Part shown: positions 60,074 through 64,000 of the stretch, piece after piece
Numbering within the stretch: the stretch's first letter is position 1
Layout of the letters: every line of letters starts with the position of its first letter
Assembly (NCBI GenBank): GCA_013399855.1
Contig: VXAY01005680.1
Coordinates: 152,608 to 216,607 of the forward strand
DNA from: Oxyruncus cristatus
Taxonomy: Eukaryota > Chordata > Aves > Passeriformes > Cotingidae
Direction: 5' to 3'
DNA: 64,000 bases
Notes under the pieces: model-generated
What the model was told of the DNA's origin: nothing
The model's database searches: none
What the model saw: the letters and a program-made list of their open reading frames with translations, nothing else
Position numbers and translations under genes: made by a program

Positions 60074-62126
60074 CATCCATATCTGCCAGACTGTACTTCA
60101 TAACTACTCAGGAGTGTATTGATGTTTAACTCCGTAAGACATTTTCTGAATAATTAATATACTTAATGAATTCTGAGCTACAGGATTGTTATATCTGTTC
60201 TTGTGTGGCTCTGCTGGTGACAAAAGAGGCAATGTGCTGTCGGTTCATGAAGATTGTTATGTAGATGTTGCTATGATACAACTCCTTTTTTCACATTGCT
60301 TGTTTGTGACAGGTGTCTGACTTCACTTTGAAGCAAGATTGCAAGCTAACAGAATAAGTGACTTTAAAAAAGCGGGCCGTTTCTGGTTGAGTTCAGTTTT
60401 AAAAAGATATGCCTGCTGCTGTTTGGAATTATCCATATTTGTATATAAGAAAATTCAAGAAACTCATCAACAGTGAGTTGTACTGGATATTATTTTTTAT
60501 TAAAATGACTTCACTTAGAAAAAACCAAGTCTTCCAAACATTTCTCTGTTTTACTCTTTTCTTGGTCCTACATCATGAACGTGGTCTCACGTTGAACAAA
60601 TTAACTGCAATTTCTGTCTTCAGACTGAAATAACTTGCAAAACATTTAATAAATCATGAACTGCCACAATAGCAAGCAGGCTAGCCTTGTCTGAAACTTC
60701 TCCCTATTGACCCATATAGAGAGACATGTCTTCTTCATAAGTCAGCAGTAATAATGAATTCAGGGAATACTTCTGTGAGCCTCAAGTGTATGAAAGCTTC
60801 AGTGGGAAAGAGTGGAAGGCAAAGAATAGGAGGCTCAAAACACTTTTTTTTTACAATTGAAAGGAATGTGCTGATTAAAAAGCAATGTAGTTTATTTCCA
60901 AAGTATTTGTAGGAGATATGACCACGGAGAAGGAAAGAGATTTTAATCTCAGTGAGTACTCAGGTTTTTCAAAAGTGTGAGAGTTGCTCAGTTGCTGTCA
61001 AACACGGAGTAAAGTTAGTGTCCATTGTTACAGTGTTTCTGAAAATCAGACCTGCTGTTCATTTGAGTTCATAAACTTTGAGTTCTGTGAAGCACATTTA
61101 CACACTATCAGTTCAGAAAGTATATTTATGTTCTGTGTGAAAGAAATGGATATAAATGTCAACAGACACAGAAAGGAATTCAGTCACATAAGGAAAGGTC
61201 TTATTGGGTCTTATTTAACTAGCTTCTCTTTGGAAAAACATTGATGATTTAATAGTGTTTGAAGATACACAAAGGTGCAACATGCTTCTGTCATACTCAT
61301 TAATTTCTGTTGAACATATAGGGAATAGTATGAATTGTGAAGTAAAAATGCCTTTTTTTCCACCAAACTCTTACAAATAATAGAGTGTAACTGGAACTTG
61401 GCTATTTTCAATTTATAGAGTATTAGCAGTAATTAGGTCTAGAGTAAAAGTTAGTTGTATTCCCTTTCTCCCCAAGAGTGTGTATGCATATAAATACGTA
61501 TACATATTCTATAATTTTTTTCTCCAGGAAGCTTTTAAAATTATTTGATCTTATCTGCAGGAAATCAGTATGAGAAGCAGTGAAGATTCTAAAAACTGAA
61601 GGTGAAAAATCTCAATATTGTACCATTTTTACATCCTCCTTGGCAGTTCTCTCCCTTTTTTCTCTTCCCATCTTTCCTCTACAGCCTCTTCCCCGTCCCT
61701 GCCCGCCCCTAACCCCATCACTCCCCAGATGAATATCTGAAGAATTGAGGAATTTCTAGTAATAATGTAAACCCGTGGCATTGCAAATTTTCAATTCTCT
61801 GAAGTTTTACTGCTTAGGTCTCAGAATTTACTTCTTGCTCTCACTTTATTTTTTCTCCCCTTTTGGAAGACTATAAAAATTATGCCAGTGTGTGTAAGTG
61901 GATGGACAAAAATAACTTTTAAATATCTTAAGTTAATTTTTATATTTATTTGATAATCATATGCATTTTTTTTAGTAATATATTTTTAAATATTGCTACT
62001 CAAGTCTGGGTTGGCTAACTGGCATCTTCATTGTCTTTCACGTGCTGTAATTTGTGTTTCATAGTAACGATTTTCAGGCGTTGTATTTGCTTAAAAAAAT
62101 CCTGCAGCTTCACAGCAAAATGTTCT

Positions 62127-62156
62127 CTGTTTTCCTACTGACTGTTTTCCTACTGA
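62127..62156. repeat. 15-bp exact tandem duplication
   Basis: 'ctgttttcctactga' occurs twice in direct succession with no mismatch, which suggests a recent event. Confidence 0.95.
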
Positions 62157-62718
62157 CCAGTCTTTTCTCTGACTGAAATATTTGTTAAATTATGTATTTA
62201 TTTTGAGCTAGCTTCTTCTTTTCCTCTTTAGTTGTGAAATAAAAATTAGTAAAGTAAATCAGAAGAGAAAAGAAATTGCAAATGCCACAGTACACTTGAG
62301 AAGAATGTGTTTTCTAAAGTCTGTTGTGTTCGCCTGTACTTGTGTACAGGTGACTTTTGTTTAACTATTAGGAGGGTCAATAGGAACAAGTTCCCCATTA
62401 TTGAAAGTTAAAGCTTCCTCCACACTTATACAACAGTTAAACCCTCTATAATTTCAAGTAATTTCTAAGGACCAGACTATTTTTTTGACTTGGTATTCCT
62501 TCATCTGTGCTACTCATCCTTTAGTCTTGAACTACCCCCAAACAAGTGGTTCTGGATTTAAAGAGAGCTAAAGGCGACTAAATCATCATAGGGCTCCTCG
62601 TTTAAGACTTTCATCTCCAGCGATGGTAATTGGGATATCTATTGTCTGCTTGTCCCTAAGCAGGTTCACTGTCAGCAATTACTTAAATTAGAAAAATAGA
62701 GTAACTGAAGGCTATAGT

Positions 62719-62748
62719 AAAAAAAAAAAAAAAACAAACAAACAAAAA
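62719..62748. repeat. Poly-A/(CAAA)n tract
   Basis: About 16 A followed by CAAA units. Seen directly. Confidence 0.9.
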
Positions 62749-63613
62749 CTGTTGTTTCAGTGGTTTATGGGTAAAGATTTCACCTAGAGAAATTGTCATT
62801 AAAGGAAATGCAGTCAGATTGGATTTGTGTAAAAAACACACATGCACCAGGGAAAATGATTATTTCATTCCTGACAGGGGAAGGAGAAGAAGAGGCTATT
62901 TTCTATGTTGCTGAGGAGGAGGAGTTTACAATGTAAGATAATGGAAGTTTTCCTGTTGTTGGTTTTGGGTTTTTGAAAGTCTCAGTGTACAGAAATATAT
63001 ATTTTAAATTGTCAGTTATGTAACAGTTCTCTAATTTTCCTCCTTGAGAGCTGATGACTTGCATCTTCTACGGAATTTTTTGGTCTTCATCTCTGAAACA
63101 GCTTATCCAGCAGATGCAAGAGGCAAAAATTACGTAAGTTTTACTATGTAAAAAGCCATTAGTGACTTGTGATACCTGTTCCTAGAATAACTCATAGGAA
63201 ATTTTCAGTTGCATAAAATCTGGTTTTCTTTTTTCAGTTTTCATCGGGTTTAGGTTTTCTTTCAGAAGAAAAGTGTTCAGGAGTTACAATACCATTTAAT
63301 TTTTTTTCAGATGTTCTGTTAGAGAAAAGAAAAATAATTTGTTAAAAGAAATTGCCTGATATGTACAAGAATCTGATGAAGCAGAATGCTTTACAATTGC
63401 AGTTTTATTAATTCAACATATCTAGTCCAGAAGAGGGAGCTGGAATGCTGTTCTACTTTGTGTTTGTACTGGAAATGGTTGTTTATCTAACAAAAATATA
63501 TTTAATTTCAAGGTGATTTTTATCTTTAGAATGCCAAATTATTTTCATAAGAATTGTCTTCTAGAACAACTAGACAGACAGAGTTGGCTTTCTTTTACCT
63601 TTTCTGTCATTTC

Positions 63614-64000
63614 TGTATGACAGAATGGGTAAGGTTGAGAGGGACATTTGGTCCAACTAACCTGCTTAAGCATCCTAGAGCACATTGCACAGGATTGTGT
63701 CCAAATGGTTCTTGAATATCTTCAGAGAGAAAGACTCCACAATCTCTCTGTTCAATCTGTTCCAGTACTTGGTCACCAGTAAAGACATTCTTCCTCATAT
63801 TTCAGGTGGAGCTTCCTGTGCACCAGTTTCTACCCATTGCCTCTTGTCCTATTGCTTGGCACTACCGAGAAGAACCTGGCTCCATCCTCTTGACACCCTC
63901 CCTTCAGATACTTACAGACATTGATGAGATCCCCTCTCAGTCGTCTCTTCTCGAGGCTGAACAGACCCAGTTCTCTCCGCCTATTCTCATCATTGAGGTG
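63614..64000 (-). mobile_element. CR1 LINE, runs off the right edge
   Basis: Antisense CR1 copy with its 3' end at left ('atgacagaatgggtaagg', a decayed octamer and 3' UTR). The expected CR1 order follows: 'tggtccaactaacctgctta', 'tgtccaaatggttcttgaat', 'agagaaagactccacaatct' then 'ctct', 'cccattgcctcttgtcctat' near 63833, and 'gatgagatcccctctcagtc' near 63923. It then passes into the ORF2 C-terminal segment (complement of '[10 protein letters not shown]' near 63945-63975) at the edge. It is a third CR1 subfamily by its 3' UTR and moderately diverged. It continues beyond 64000. Confidence 0.94.

Larger units (their letters stand above)
59549..63613. other. Non-coding AT-rich stretch
   Basis: No supported gene. 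It holds a 17-bp tandem duplication (60040-60073), a 15-bp tandem duplication (62127-62156) and a poly-A/(CAAA) tract (62719-62748). A CpG-bearing, non-repetitive segment at 62560-62690 may be conserved non-coding DNA. Confidence 0.58.

Noticed and set aside
63051..63133. Plus-strand frame LMTCIFYGIFW...LIQQMQEAKI ending at a gtaagt word
   Set aside because: The exon would end in AC instead of AG before GT and the acceptor is weak.
1..64000. tRNA, rRNA, CRISPR, prokaryotic operon or phage features
   Set aside because: No cloverleaf-type box A/B pairs, no direct-repeat/spacer array and no long tightly packed frames; CR1 content shows a vertebrate (avian) genome.

Overview
This window looks like about 64 kb of AT-rich vertebrate nuclear DNA, almost certainly from a bird. 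The main evidence is four clear CR1 (chicken repeat 1) LINE copies. They carry CR1-type 3' ends built from repeats of ATTCTATG, or its complement CATAGAAT, and the CR1 reverse-transcriptase C-terminal reading frame. There are also two older CR1 relics, several ancient MIR-like SINE relics, many short AT-rich simple repeats and two small runs of N. There are no operons, ribosome binding sites, CRISPR arrays, tRNA/rRNA genes or CpG islands. I recognise no protein-coding host gene. The window is best read as intergenic or deep-intronic DNA.

Layout: 296-954 is a degenerate CR1 (+). 2285-2610 is an unclassified GC-richer block. 9000-9670 resembles a decayed long-terminal-repeat element. 16633-16735, 22031-22155 and 43181-43262 are MIR-like SINE relics, with shorter matches near 49040, 57785 and 33150. 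27339-28064 is the youngest CR1 (-), still open for about 210 codons. 31007-31300 looks like the 3' end of a retrocopied mRNA on the minus strand, beside a run of N. 32222-32366 and 35535-35748 are old CR1 tails. 38060-38660 is another GC-richer block of unknown origin. 54389-55087 is a CR1 (+), and 63614-64000 is a CR1 (-) that continues past the edge.

Genes: nothing can be named. Several acceptor-ORF-donor combinations look like exons. The most suggestive set is on the plus strand (21914-21998, 22809-22877, 42259-42346, 43733-43779 and a terminal piece from 48339). Their reading frames join in phase and reach a stop in the last piece. On the minus strand, 46724-46783 is a 60-bp symmetric exon candidate. 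Such combinations are expected by chance in 64 kb, so these are hypotheses for RNA-seq and not gene calls.

The most unusual sequence-level feature is a perfect 26-bp palindrome at 24138-24163. I found no convincing new biological system. The strongest leads are that palindrome, the possible retrocopy (rare in birds) and the in-phase exon chain.
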